A DNA stretch of 48,174 bases from Aquibacillus albus. Its GTDB lineage: Bacteria; Bacillota; Bacilli; Bacillales; Amphibacillaceae. The position numbers and the translations under genes are program-made. Shown piece after piece: positions 15,907 to 24,844 of the stretch. Under the pieces are notes generated by a model, which saw only the letters and a list, made by a program, of their open reading frames with translations, ran no database searches and was not told the origin of the DNA. The stretch is taken from the NCBI RefSeq assembly GCF_016908325.1, contig NZ_JAFBDR010000030.1, positions 1 through 48,174 of the forward strand. Reading direction: 5' to 3'. Each line of letters starts with the position of its first letter. The first letter of the stretch is position 1.

Positions 15907-16620
15907 ATGAAAGAGCTACTCGTTGTTGAAGATTTACAGAAGGTTTTTCACATGCATCACTTTAATGAACAACATATTGTAGGCTGTAATGGTATTAACT
16001 TTTCTTTAAAGAAGGGGGAGTTTATCGGGGTTACCGGTAAAAGTGGTGCTGGAAAATCTACGGTGTTAAAGAGTATTTATCGAACGTATACCCCTTCAGG
16101 AGGGAAAATCTATTATAGCTCATCTCAATTCGGCACAATTGACTTAGTTACAGCTACTGAGCGGCAAATGATTGCTATACGGAAAAATGAAATTGGTTAT
16201 GTTTCTCAATTTCTTAACGTCATGCCTCGAGTTACAGCACTTGAAATTGTTGTGGATGCCATTATGGAAATGGGGGAGGAAGCTGAACCCGCAAAGGAAA
16301 GAGCGAAAGAAATATTGACGCATTTCCATCTACCGGAGTCCTTGTGGGATTCTTTTCCAAGAACGTTTAGTGGAGGAGAAAAACTACGTTTGAATCTTGC
16401 TCAAGCGATGGTGAAGCGTCCTAAATTACTATTGTTAGACGAGCCGACTGCATCTTTGGATAATCATTCGAAACAATCCGTAAAAGAAATGATTTTACAG
16501 CTCAAGGAAGCTGGAACAACGATGATTGGAATTTTTCATGATTTAGACTTTATGGAAACAGTTATTGACCACCATTACAATTTGTCTGAGGGCATGCTGG
16601 AAAAAAAGGTTAGTATTTAA
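15907..16620 (+). CDS. phnL: C-P lyase ABC-type ATPase PhnL
   Basis: This 237-aa ABC ATPase is required for C-P lyase in vivo and associates with PhnK and the core. Walker A is GKSGAGKST (about residues 43-51), the signature is FSGGEKLRLNLAQAM, Walker B is LLLLDEPTASLD, and the switch histidine is in GIFHDLDF. The segment EIGYVSQFLNVMPRVTALEI is PhnL-specific in style. ATG 15907 follows AGAGGAGG. Confidence 0.94.
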   Translation: MKELLVVEDLQKVFHMHHFNEQHIVGCNGINFSLKKGEFIGVTGKSGAGKSTVLKSIYRTYTPSGGKIYYSSSQFGTIDLVTATERQMIAIRKNEIGYVSQFLNVMPRVTALEIVVDAIMEMGEEAEPAKERAKEILTHFHLPESLWDSFPRTFSGGEKLRLNLAQAMVKRPKLLLLDEPTASLDNHSKQSVKEMILQLKEAGTTMIGIFHDLDFMETVIDHHYNLSEGMLEKKVSI

Positions 16621-16642
16621 CGTAATGGTAAAGGAGAATGTT

Positions 16643-17080
16643 ATGGAAATTCAGGAGTTAAAACAAAGTGAACTTAGGGATTATGTGATGCTTTTAAAGG
16701 AGTTAGACAAGGAGGATGTCATCTCTTTTAGGGATGCTGAATTGATGTTTGAACGTTTAGCAGAATACCCATTTTATAAAGTATTTACGGTACCCCATGA
16801 AGATATGATGGTAGGAACGTTCACTTTACTAATCGTTGATAATTTTGCTCATGGTGGATTGAAATTTGCGGTATTAGAGAATGTGGTGGTTCATCCAAGC
16901 TTTCAACGACTGGGAATCGGGAAGAAAATGATGGAGGAAGCACTTAGAATTGCTGGGCAAAATGATTGTTATAAGCTGATGTTATCCAGTAATGGTAAGC
17001 GAACAGAAGCCCATGCTTTTTACGAATCGTTAGGCTTTGAGCAGCATGGAGTTAGTTATGTAACGGAGTTGATCAAATGA
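16643..17080 (+). CDS. GNAT acetyltransferase, PhnO-like
   Basis: This 145-aa protein is a GCN5-related N-acetyltransferase. The acetyl-CoA loop is HPSFQRLGIGKKMMEEAL (about residues 91-108), followed by CYKLMLSSNGKRTEAHAFYE and SLGFEQHG, the usual motif B. Its place between phnL and the PHP gene suggests PhnO, which acetylates aminoalkylphosphonates before or during C-P lyase action, but GNAT sequences alone do not prove the substrate. ATG 16643 has AAAGGAG upstream; the earlier frame lies inside phnL. The stop overlaps the next ATG (ATGA). Confidence 0.85.
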   Translation: MEIQELKQSELRDYVMLLKELDKEDVISFRDAELMFERLAEYPFYKVFTVPHEDMMVGTFTLLIVDNFAHGGLKFAVLENVVVHPSFQRLGIGKKMMEEALRIAGQNDCYKLMLSSNGKRTEAHAFYESLGFEQHGVSYVTELIK

Positions 17081-17928
17081 AAATAGATTTGCACTGCCAT
17101 ACCAAAATCTCTGATAATTCATTTTCGACAGAAGAAGTAATTTTACAAGCAAAACAACAAGGGGTTACACATCTTGCAATTACGGATCATGATACAACGA
17201 TTGGTTTACAACTGGCGATTGAAATTGGTAAAGAACAAGGTGTAGAAATTATCCCTGGAATTGAAATATCTGCATACGACTTTAAACGAAATCGACGCGC
17301 CCACATTTTAGGCCTATATGTGACACCAGGTCATGACGCCATTTACCAATTATGTCAGCCACTTATTGAGAAACGACATCAAGCATCTTATGAAATGGTT
17401 AGGAAATTGATTGAAGCAGGTTATTCGATATCATGGGAAGAGGTTTCACTTCACTGTGAGGGGGGAACAGGTGTATATAAGCAGCATATAATGCATGCCT
17501 TACTCGAAAAAGGTTATACGAACGAAATTTTCGGTGCATTGTATAAGAAATTGTTTTCTAGAGGAGGGCCAGGGCATGAGCCTGGCATTGCTTATGTTCC
17601 AATCACATATATCGATGTGTTTGACGCTATACGTGTCATTAAAGCGGCTGGTGGAATTCCTGTCTTAGCCCATCCTGGTCAATTTGACAATTTCTCTGCT
17701 GTTTCTGAGTTGGTAGAAGCGGGCCTAAAGGGCATTGAAATTAATCATCCACTTCACAATCATGAGAATAGAGTACGGGCACTGGAAATAGCGAATGAAT
17801 ATCAACTAATAAAAACAGGAGGCTCAGACTTCCATGGATTATACAGCGACACCCAATCCACCCTCGGATCAGAAACCACAGAAGAAGACTGGTTCATGAA
17901 GATAAAAGAAAAAATAGACCAAGGATAA
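17077..17928 (+). CDS. PHP-domain phosphoesterase of the C-P lyase operon (PhnPP-like)
   Basis: This 283-aa protein is a trinuclear-metal PHP phosphoesterase. Metal ligands are visible in IDLHCHTKISDNS (residues 3-15), AITDHDTT, PGIEISAY, RAHILGLYV, VLAHPGQFD and TGGSDFHG. It is the last gene of the C-P lyase operon and overlaps the GNAT gene by four bases. A PHP enzyme of this type from Eggerthella lenta is known to hydrolyse 5-phosphoribosyl 1,2-cyclic phosphate, the PhnJ product, at both ester bonds. Since neither phnP nor phnN is present, this protein is the best candidate for completing the pathway to ribose 5-phosphate and phosphate. The specific activity is inferred from context. Confidence 0.88.
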   Translation: MKIDLHCHTKISDNSFSTEEVILQAKQQGVTHLAITDHDTTIGLQLAIEIGKEQGVEIIPGIEISAYDFKRNRRAHILGLYVTPGHDAIYQLCQPLIEKRHQASYEMVRKLIEAGYSISWEEVSLHCEGGTGVYKQHIMHALLEKGYTNEIFGALYKKLFSRGGPGHEPGIAYVPITYIDVFDAIRVIKAAGGIPVLAHPGQFDNFSAVSELVEAGLKGIEINHPLHNHENRVRALEIANEYQLIKTGGSDFHGLYSDTQSTLGSETTEEDWFMKIKEKIDQG

Positions 17929-17952
17929 ATCATTCCAGTGTCCTCCACACAC

Positions 17953-17983
17953 GGACAAATGTCCACAGAAGGGGTCAGACCCC
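17953..17983 (+). repeat. Composite palindrome family 2, copy 1
   Basis: GGACAAATGTCC (17953-17964), six bases ACAGAA, then GGGGTCAGACCCC (17971-17983). Both halves are self-complementary around a short centre. It lies 24 bases after the PHP gene and could act as the 3' end of the phn transcript. A degraded extra unit (AGGGGGGCTGACTCCTT) follows. Confidence 0.85.
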
Positions 17984-18132
17984 TCACAGTAGGGGGGCTG
18001 ACTCCTTAAATTGTTTGGATAATAAATTGACAGAAGCAGAGTCTAAAAAGGGAGCAATTTTTGTTACACTATACCCAGAACTGCACAATTTTTATCCAAT
18101 AAAAAATAGGTAAAAAGAAAAGGAGGGAAACA

Positions 18133-19605
18133 ATGGCAAATCAAGAGAAGCTAGAAACAGGATGGAATTTAGACAACAGTTATGCTCGTCTACCGGAGAC
18201 ATTTTTCTCGAATGTCGATCCCACCCCTGTCAGCTCACCAAAATTGGTTATTTTCAATGAAGAATTAGCAGACTCTCTAGGGTTGGATGTCTATGATTTA
18301 AAAAGTGAAGGTGGGGAACAAGTTTTTGGTGGAAATCAGATTCCTGTAGGTTCTTCCCCGCTTGCGCAAGCTTATGCAGGACATCAATTCGGACATTTTA
18401 CTATGCTCGGGGATGGCCGGGCAATCCTGCTAGGTGAACAGATTACTCCTAAAAATGATCGGTTTGATATTCAGTTGAAGGGTTCAGGCAGAACGCCATA
18501 CTCTCGTGGTGGTGATGGAAGAGCAGGACTTGGGCCGATGTTACGAGAATACATCATAAGTGAAGCAATGCATGCCTTGGGAATTCCTACCACTCGAAGT
18601 TTAGCAGTGGTGACGACCGGGGAGGACATCATCCGTGAAACCAAACTTCCTGGTGCAATTTTAACACGTATAGCTGCCAGTCATCTACGTGTTGGTACCT
18701 TTCAATACGCTGCAAGATGGGGGACATTAGAAGATCTCCGTTTTCTAGCAGACTATGCGTTAAATCGTCATTTTCCAGACGTAGCAGAGGATAAGGATCG
18801 ATATCTTAGCCTGCTTCGAAAAGTGATTAAGCGTCAGGCTGCGCTAATTGCTAAATGGCAGTTAGTTGGTTTTATTCACGGTGTGATGAACACCGATAAT
18901 ATGACAATTAGTGGTGAAACAATAGATTATGGTCCTTGTGCCTTCATGGATACGTACGATCCGGAAACGGTATTCAGTTCTATTGACGTACAAGGGCGCT
19001 ATGCCTATAAAAACCAACCACCTATAGGAGGATGGAATCTTGTGCGTTTTGCTGAGTCGCTATTACCACTTCTGGATGAAGATCAGGATCAGGCTGTTGA
19101 ACTTGCTCAAAATGAGATTTCAACCTATATGGACCTGTATCAGTCTAATTGGCTTGCAGGAATGAGAGCGAAATTAGGGCTTTTTAATGAAGAAAAAGAG
19201 GATGAATCCCTTATTGAAGAACTTCTGCGGATGATGAAGAAATATCGTGCAGATTATACCAACACCTTCCGCGCTTTAACTTTTCATGCACCGGAGGATT
19301 TTGTCCTGTTTGGGACGCCAGAGTTTTCGAAGTGGAAGGAAAAGTGGCAGGCGAGAATAGATAGGCAGCAGGAATCTGACGCTGCTTCACATGAATTGAT
19401 GCGGAACAGCAATCCTGCAGTTATCCCTCGTAACCACCGAGTAGAAGAGGCACTTGAAGCTGCCGTGGAAGAAGGGGATTATCGTGTGATGGAGCGGCTT
19501 CTTGATGTTCTTTCCAACCCATATGCTCACTCTCCTGAGCAGGAGGACTACTGCTCACCACCTCCGGCATCAGCTCGTCCTTATCAAACCTATTGTGGTA
19601 CATGA
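18133..19605 (+). CDS. selO: SelO/YdiU protein adenylyltransferase (pseudokinase fold)
   Basis: This 490-aa protein belongs to the SelO (YdiU/UPF0061) family, which transfers AMP from ATP to hydroxyl side chains of proteins, often linked to redox stress. Conserved parts are [40 protein letters not shown], the active-site segment [29 protein letters not shown] and [11 protein letters not shown]. The protein ends in CGT, with a cysteine where some eukaryotic family members carry selenocysteine. Length equals the bacterial norm (about 480). ATG 18133 follows AAAGGAGGG. It stands alone, not in an operon. Confidence 0.94.
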   Translation: MANQEKLETGWNLDNSYARLPETFFSNVDPTPVSSPKLVIFNEELADSLGLDVYDLKSEGGEQVFGGNQIPVGSSPLAQAYAGHQFGHFTMLGDGRAILLGEQITPKNDRFDIQLKGSGRTPYSRGGDGRAGLGPMLREYIISEAMHALGIPTTRSLAVVTTGEDIIRETKLPGAILTRIAASHLRVGTFQYAARWGTLEDLRFLADYALNRHFPDVAEDKDRYLSLLRKVIKRQAALIAKWQLVGFIHGVMNTDNMTISGETIDYGPCAFMDTYDPETVFSSIDVQGRYAYKNQPPIGGWNLVRFAESLLPLLDEDQDQAVELAQNEISTYMDLYQSNWLAGMRAKLGLFNEEKEDESLIEELLRMMKKYRADYTNTFRALTFHAPEDFVLFGTPEFSKWKEKWQARIDRQQESDAASHELMRNSNPAVIPRNHRVEEALEAAVEEGDYRVMERLLDVLSNPYAHSPEQEDYCSPPPASARPYQTYCGT

Positions 19606-19965
19606 TTTAGATGTGAATTTAAATTAGTGGGTGTAACTATCCTAATTTAAATAGCCTTGAAGTGAATTTTAAATCATACTTAGTCAGAAACCCCAAAAAA
19701 GACACTTGTCTTAGTATGGTACCTGTCTTTTTCAAAAAGATATGAAAGCATATAATTTTGACACTACCACAGTTGTGAAAGCTGTGGTAGTTATCATTAT
19801 TCACATCACGTAGTGAATAGTGATAACATTTACTTTACATAAGTTGCATTTCTATTCATGTCCTTTTTTTTGATAAAATGGACTTATGGTATTTTTTTAT
19901 TAACGGAGAGTTTATATGTGAGGTTGGATGAAGTATAAACGAAAGTTAACAGCAGGAGGTACAAA
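19606..19965. other. Intergenic region with two hairpins
   Basis: No gene is seen. AAAAAGACA (19696-19704) can pair with TGTCTTTTT (19724-19732), which resembles a terminator for selO. A second hairpin, ACTACCACAG with CTGTGGTAGT (19763-19791), has no T run, and TATTCAC/GTGAATA follows at about 19798-19819. The latter could be a regulator site for the antiporter gene. Confidence 0.5.
19694..19736 (+). terminator. Probable selO terminator
   Basis: A 9-bp stem AAAAAGACA/TGTCTTTTT encloses a 19-base loop. The T-rich 3' arm serves as the T tract. The loop contains GGTACC, part of a common Bacillus palindrome style. Confidence 0.5.
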
Positions 19966-21441
19966 ATGTCGAATAAAAGTGAGGAGTTAGCACGTGCTAC
20001 AGGAGATAGACGTGTACAAAAATTAGAATTTCGAGTAGGTGCATTTGGGGCAGTGATTCCGCTGCTATTTTTTGTTATCTGGGCTATTACAACAAGTGTT
20101 CTTCAAATGTCATCTGAAATTGGATTGGTGATGGGTGCCGTAATTGGTTTAGCTCTGGGTCTCTTTTTTTGTAAAAGTAAGTGGGAAGATTATGCCCAAG
20201 GACTATTTGACGGTTTAGCTCAACCAATTGGTGTTATTGCGATGGTGGCCTGGTTTTATGCAGGAATGTTTGCCCAGGTGTTGCAGGTCGGAGGACTTGT
20301 TGAGGGACTTGTTTGGATTGGAGCCATAACAGGACTAACCGGTGGGCTATTTGTTGCACTTACCTTTCTTCTAGCAGCAACGTTTTCAACAGCTGTTGGA
20401 ACAGGGTACGGTACTACAGTCGCTTTTTGTACGTTAATGTATCCAGCGGGAATTGCAGTTGGAGCAGAGCCAGTTATGCTTTTTGCTGCAATATTGGCTG
20501 GGGCAGTCTTTGGAGATAACTTAGCGCCTGTATCCGATACAACGATTGTGTCTGCCACTACCCAAGATGCAGATGTACCCGGTGTTGTCCGTTCACGTTT
20601 TAAGTATTCGATTGTTGCAGCAGTCCCGGCTACTATTTTGTTCGCCATCTTTGGTGGCGGAGGAACTGCACAGACGACTGAAACTGCAATATCAGAAATG
20701 ATCAAATCGACAAATCCATTTGGGTTGATTATGTTAGTTCCATTTGTGATTGTCCTTGTTCTAGCGTTGACAGGGCACCATTTGATTACATCATTGACGT
20801 GGGGAATAGTTACAGCCATCCCACTCATTGTTATGTTGAATTTAGGGGAGTTCAGTGATATTATCCGATTTAATCCAGATTCTGACGCTATTGTGGAAGG
20901 GGCTCTAATCAATGGAGTGTCTGGGTACATGAATATGGCGATTCTTATTCTACTTATTGTTGCCGCCGCTCATTTACTACGTCTAGGTGGAACAATGGAA
21001 GTTATCACAAAAGGCTTGGTAAAATGGATTCAGTCCTCAATACGTCGCGCTGAGCTTGCTATATGGGGAATCGTTGCTCTGTTGAACAGCGCAATTACGA
21101 TTAATACAGCAGCAGAAATTGCAGCAGCCCCGTTCGTGAGAGAATTAGGGGAAAAATACCGTATTCATCGTTATCGCAGGGCGAATATGCTCGATGCGGT
21201 TACGTCAGCCCTTGGTTATATATTTCCGTGGGGAGCACCGGTATTATTAGGCTGGTCTACCATTAAACTGATGAAGGATCAGTATGAATGGTTGCCAGTA
21301 GTAGAGCCATTGGCCGTATTTCCATTTGTTTTTCAAGGGTGGTTCTTAGCTATTGTGATGCTAATTGCTGCACTTACTAGCTGGGGATTACGCTATGAAG
21401 GAAAAAATGGGGAAGAATCGAAAGAGCGGTCACAAGATTAA
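19966..21441 (+). CDS. NhaC-type Na+/H+ antiporter family protein
   Basis: This 491-aa integral membrane protein has about 11-12 hydrophobic segments and the NhaC-family signature FSTAVGTGYGTTVAF (about residues 146-160) and FGDNLAPVSDTTIVSATTQD with conserved acidic residues. Such transporters exchange Na+ or metabolite ions for protons and matter in salt or alkaline habitats. Several family members move organic anions such as lactate/malate instead, so the cargo is open. ATG 19966 follows AGCAGGAGG. A terminator follows directly. Confidence 0.88.
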   Translation: MSNKSEELARATGDRRVQKLEFRVGAFGAVIPLLFFVIWAITTSVLQMSSEIGLVMGAVIGLALGLFFCKSKWEDYAQGLFDGLAQPIGVIAMVAWFYAGMFAQVLQVGGLVEGLVWIGAITGLTGGLFVALTFLLAATFSTAVGTGYGTTVAFCTLMYPAGIAVGAEPVMLFAAILAGAVFGDNLAPVSDTTIVSATTQDADVPGVVRSRFKYSIVAAVPATILFAIFGGGGTAQTTETAISEMIKSTNPFGLIMLVPFVIVLVLALTGHHLITSLTWGIVTAIPLIVMLNLGEFSDIIRFNPDSDAIVEGALINGVSGYMNMAILILLIVAAAHLLRLGGTMEVITKGLVKWIQSSIRRAELAIWGIVALLNSAITINTAAEIAAAPFVRELGEKYRIHRYRRANMLDAVTSALGYIFPWGAPVLLGWSTIKLMKDQYEWLPVVEPLAVFPFVFQGWFLAIVMLIAALTSWGLRYEGKNGEESKERSQD

Positions 21442-21480
21442 AAGAGGCTGTCCCTTTGCTTTTGGGGCCGCCTCTTTTTA
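21441..21480 (+). terminator. Terminator of the NhaC gene
   Basis: AAAGAGGC(TG)TCCC pairs with GGGG(CC)GCCTCTTT around a short loop and ends in T5. The stem starts at the stop codon. Confidence 0.88.
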
Positions 21481-21522
21481 CTTACTGAATATAATCATTT
21501 ATAATATATAAGGTTAGGGGAG

Positions 21523-22788
21523 GTGTTGGTTATTCACCAAGAGAAACGTGACTCCATGCTGCATAATCCAACAGGAAAACAGAGAGTAGGATTGGCCTTA
21601 TTACTTGGTATGCTTTGTATGTTAGGGCCTTTCAATATTGATATGTATTTACCGAGTTTCCCAGAAATAGCAAATGATTTAGAAACTCGTGCTTCACTTG
21701 TACAGCTTAGTTTAACCGCGTTTTTGATTGGGCTTGCGATTGGGCAAATGATTGTTGGACCGATTAGTGATGCGAAGGGTAGAAGAAAGCCCATCTTGTT
21801 GTTCATCACCTTATTCTCGTTAGCATCGCTTCTCTGTGCACTTGCACCAAATATTACGGTATTAGTTGGAGCGAGGTTTTTGCAAGGTTTGACTGCTTCA
21901 GCAGGAATTGTCTTGTCCCGTGCTGTTGTTCGTGATGTTTTTAGTGGAAGCGAGCTTACGAAATTTTTTGCCTTTTTAATGGTGATAAATGCAACGGCAC
22001 CAATGATTGCACCAATAGCTGGTGGATCAATCTTACTTTTGCCGTTTGCAACGTGGCATACGATTTTTCTCTTTTTATGTTTGTTCGGACTCGCTATTGT
22101 TTTAACAGTTGCTTTCAGATTAAAGGAAACTTTACCGGAAGAAAAACGAATACCGAGTTCGATTGGAAACTCAGTTCGGACGATGGGAAGTTTATTAAAG
22201 GATCGTTCTTTTATTGGATATGCCATCGTAGTTGGCTTTGTTCAGGGGGGAACTTTTGCGTATGTAGCAGGAACTCCATTCGTGTACCAGGACATCTATC
22301 ATGTATCCCCTCAAGTATTTAGTATATTATTTGGTATTAATGGTTTAGCTATTATTTCAGGAAGTTTTCTTGTAGGTCGCTTAAGTGGTATTATTCATGA
22401 AAGAATCTTACTTCGCACTGGTGTTATTATTTCTTTAAGTGCGAACTCTTTACTGTTGATCATGACAATAATTGAAGGACCGCTAGCAATGCTGGTGATA
22501 CCGATATTCATTCATATGTTTACAATAGGGATAATCCTAACAAGTACCTTTACACTCGCGATGAAACACCAAGGTCATCGAGCAGGTAGCGCAAGTGCTG
22601 TGTTAGGCATGCTTCCATTAATTGTTGGATCAATCATTGCTCCCCTTGTTGGGATTGATGAGACAACAGCAGTACCGATGGGAGCAGCATTATTTACTAC
22701 TTCTTTTATCGGTTCTATCGCTTTCTTTACTTTAACAAAAGAAAAAAAGAGTCCATCAGAACAAGAGAAGTTAGTAGTGGAGGGTTAA
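21523..22788 (+). CDS. MFS drug-resistance transporter, Bcr/CflA family
   Basis: This 12-helix major facilitator is 421 aa from the GTG at 21523 or 410 aa from ATG 21556. The first loop carries GPISDAKGRRKP (the MFS motif A), and DMYLPSFPEIANDL in helix 1 with RFLQGLTASAGIVLSRAVVR in helix 4 are typical of the Bcr/CflA branch (bicyclomycin, chloramphenicol, sulfonamide efflux). The start is uncertain: GGGGAGG abuts GTG 21523 and lies too far from ATG 21556, whose own ribosome site is weak. The actual export substrate cannot be predicted. Confidence 0.88.
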   Translation: MLVIHQEKRDSMLHNPTGKQRVGLALLLGMLCMLGPFNIDMYLPSFPEIANDLETRASLVQLSLTAFLIGLAIGQMIVGPISDAKGRRKPILLFITLFSLASLLCALAPNITVLVGARFLQGLTASAGIVLSRAVVRDVFSGSELTKFFAFLMVINATAPMIAPIAGGSILLLPFATWHTIFLFLCLFGLAIVLTVAFRLKETLPEEKRIPSSIGNSVRTMGSLLKDRSFIGYAIVVGFVQGGTFAYVAGTPFVYQDIYHVSPQVFSILFGINGLAIISGSFLVGRLSGIIHERILLRTGVIISLSANSLLLIMTIIEGPLAMLVIPIFIHMFTIGIILTSTFTLAMKHQGHRAGSASAVLGMLPLIVGSIIAPLVGIDETTAVPMGAALFTTSFIGSIAFFTLTKEKKSPSEQEKLVVEG

Positions 22789-22803
22789 GCCCCTCCCTTT
22801 TTT
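22779..22803 (+). terminator. Terminator overlapping the MFS stop codon
   Basis: GGAGGG (22779-22784) pairs with CCTCCC or CCCTCC around TTAAGCCC and is followed by six T. The left arm codes for the last residues of the transporter. Confidence 0.75.
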
Positions 22804-23017
22804 ATGCGAAAACACCGTGACAATAAGGTAGTTTTATTTGGGCTTTATCATTACAGTGATTCCATTATATCGTTGGTGGTATAAAGGAATAAGCTGATAA
22901 GACGTGTAGATACTTCTATATAGCTGATATGAGAATTAGGTAAGTATGTTATTATTTCATATGTTAAAATTATAAACACGAATTCGAATCAATCGGCCAT
23001 TACAGGTGGTGACTAAA

Positions 23018-23458
23018 ATGGAGCAAAATGGTAATAGCAATCTTATATCTTCTTGGCTTACTTTAACGAGTACCTACACAACAATTTCGAATGAGCTAGA
23101 AGCAGCTATGCAACGGGAACATCAATTATCGTTAAAAGAATTTTATGTACTTCTATTTTTAAATAAAGCTCCCGAAAAAAAGTTGAAGTTACAACAATTA
23201 CAAAATATGGTTGGATTAAGCCAAAGTGCTATGTCAAGGCTTGTTGCTAGATTTGAAGCAAAAGGCTGTGGGGCACTAAAAAGAGAAAGCTGTCCGCATG
23301 ATCGTAGAAATATTTATACATCAATAACTGAAATTGGCAAAAACAAATTTGAAGGTGCATTAATTACATTTCAAAAAACCCTAGCAAGTGAATTACACCA
23401 AACGGATTTTCAAAATAAGCTAGAGGATTTACTTCTTCAAAATCAAAAAAATATGTAA
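23018..23458 (+). CDS. MarR-family transcriptional regulator
   Basis: This 146-aa winged-helix protein has the MarR pattern: LSLKEFYVLLFLNKAP, recognition helix VGLSQSAMSRLVARFEAKGC (about residues 66-85) and the wing RESCPHDRRNIYTSIT EIG. Cysteines occur in KGCGALKRESCPHD, which could allow redox sensing, though that is an inference. ATG 23018 follows AGGTGGTGAC. It probably controls the neighbouring MFS pump or the ene-reductase downstream. No clear operator is recognised. Confidence 0.9.
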   Translation: MEQNGNSNLISSWLTLTSTYTTISNELEAAMQREHQLSLKEFYVLLFLNKAPEKKLKLQQLQNMVGLSQSAMSRLVARFEAKGCGALKRESCPHDRRNIYTSITEIGKNKFEGALITFQKTLASELHQTDFQNKLEDLLLQNQKNM

Positions 23459-23461
23459 ACA

Positions 23462-23496
23462 GCTCCCATGATGCTTTTGACTAAGGGAGTTTTTAT
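23462..23496 (+). terminator. Weak terminator after marR
   Basis: CTCCC (23463) pairs with GGGAG (23485) over a 17-base loop, followed by T5. The stem is short. Confidence 0.5.
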
Positions 23497-23739
23497 ATTC
23501 AAAATTCGGTCGAAGCTTAAATGTTTGACGATATTTCGTATTTTTACTATTGTATGCATGTGCATGCATTGAATAAAAAGCAAAAAATTGTACATTCTTT
23601 TTCCCGTACATAACATTCTATTATTTGTCACGTTGAGTAACCGTCTGTAAAACCTCACTTCAAAAGTTCAAGCAAAGAAAAGAAGGGTTCATTTTACGAA
23701 AGAATGTTAATTGCTAATAAAAAGATAGGAGATGTTTTA

Positions 23740-24768
23740 ATGGAACATTTATTTACCCCATACAAGATAAAAGGCTTAGAACTAAAAAACCGTGTTGTGA
23801 TGCCTCCGATGTGTCAATATTCCGTGACAAACAAAGATGGAATTGCTACAGATTGGCACTTTGTACACTATGTAAGCAGGGCGATTGGGGGAGCGAGTTT
23901 CATTATTATTGAAATGACAGATGTTGAGCCTGATGGTCGGATTTCTGATTATGATTTAGGGCTATGGTCTGATGATCAAATACCTGCCATAGCAAGAATT
24001 GTTGAAGCCTGTCATCAACATGGAGCGAAAGTTGGCATTCAAATTGCACATGCGGGACGAAAAGCTGAAGATGCGGATGAGCCTGTTGCTCCATCGGCAA
24101 TCCCTTTTGATGAAAATTCCAAAACACCTAGGGAACTCTCAACAGATGAAGTGAAAGAAATGGTAGAAAAGTTCCGTCGTGCTGTACAACTTGCTGTTAA
24201 AGCCGGAGTAGATGCCATTGAACTTCATGGGGCACATGGATACTTAATTCATGAATTTCAGTCTGCCTACACTAATAAAAGAACTGATGAGTATGGCAAG
24301 GATTTAACAAAGTTTGGCAAGGAAGTTGTTGAAGCGGCAAAGGGTGAAATGCCAGAGGACATGCCATTAATTATGCGTATATCTGCGAAAGAGTATGTTG
24401 AGGGTGGTTATGGTATTGAAGAAAGTATAGAATTTTCAAACGTTTATCAGGCTGCAGGTGTCGATATGTTCCATATTAGTGCGGGGGGAGAAGGGCCGAT
24501 TGCAGCACATGGAAAACCAGGGACTCACGTTGCATATCAAGTACCATTAGCAAGAGAAATTAAGCATGCACTAAATGTTCCAGTAATTGCTGTCGGAAGA
24601 TTAGATGAACCAGAATTGGCAAACGCCGTGATTGGTAACGAGGATGCAGGTCTTGTCGCAGTTGGAAGAGGGATGCTGAGAAATCCTTATTGGGCATTGG
24701 AAGCAGCTGCAAAGCTAAAAAAAGAAACTGCTATTCCGAAGCAGTATCAAGTTAGTTTTCCGAAGTAG
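23740..24768 (+). CDS. namA: NADPH dehydrogenase NamA (Old Yellow Enzyme, YqjM type)
   Basis: This 342-aa FMN-dependent ene-reductase reduces activated C=C bonds and nitro compounds with NADPH, and serves in detoxification of electrophiles. YqjM-class marks are the redox cysteine and tyrosine in VVMPPMCQYS (about residues 19-28), the FMN-site IQIAHAGRKA, the substrate-binding HGAHGYLIHEFQS with the histidine pair, and VIAVGRLDEPELAN plus GLVAVGRGMLRNPYW. ATG 23740 has ATAGGAGA upstream; the longer frame from 23704 has none. The gene lies beside a MarR regulator and a DJ-1-like gene, a common stress grouping. Confidence 0.92.
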   Translation: MEHLFTPYKIKGLELKNRVVMPPMCQYSVTNKDGIATDWHFVHYVSRAIGGASFIIIEMTDVEPDGRISDYDLGLWSDDQIPAIARIVEACHQHGAKVGIQIAHAGRKAEDADEPVAPSAIPFDENSKTPRELSTDEVKEMVEKFRRAVQLAVKAGVDAIELHGAHGYLIHEFQSAYTNKRTDEYGKDLTKFGKEVVEAAKGEMPEDMPLIMRISAKEYVEGGYGIEESIEFSNVYQAAGVDMFHISAGGEGPIAAHGKPGTHVAYQVPLAREIKHALNVPVIAVGRLDEPELANAVIGNEDAGLVAVGRGMLRNPYWALEAAAKLKKETAIPKQYQVSFPK

Positions 24769-24844
24769 AAGAAAAGATTGTAATGTTTATTAAAATTATC
24801 GTTAATAATAAATTTTGTATGTAAAGTAAAGGAGGAAAATAATC

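Noticed and set aside
18027-18070. TTGACA upstream of selO as a promoter.
   Set aside because: No acceptable -10 lies at 16-18 bases; the nearest candidate is about 32 bases away.
19763-19791. Perfect hairpin ACTACCACAG/CTGTGGTAGT as a terminator.
   Set aside because: It lacks a T run; it may be an operator or RNA structure, so I only mention it in the intergenic entry.
20256-20930. 224-codon minus-strand ORF opposite the NhaC gene; similarly 21534-22226 opposite the MFS gene.
   Set aside because: They lie fully antisense to well-supported membrane protein genes and have low-complexity composition (Ala/Thr/Val/Pro or Lys/Ile/Ser).
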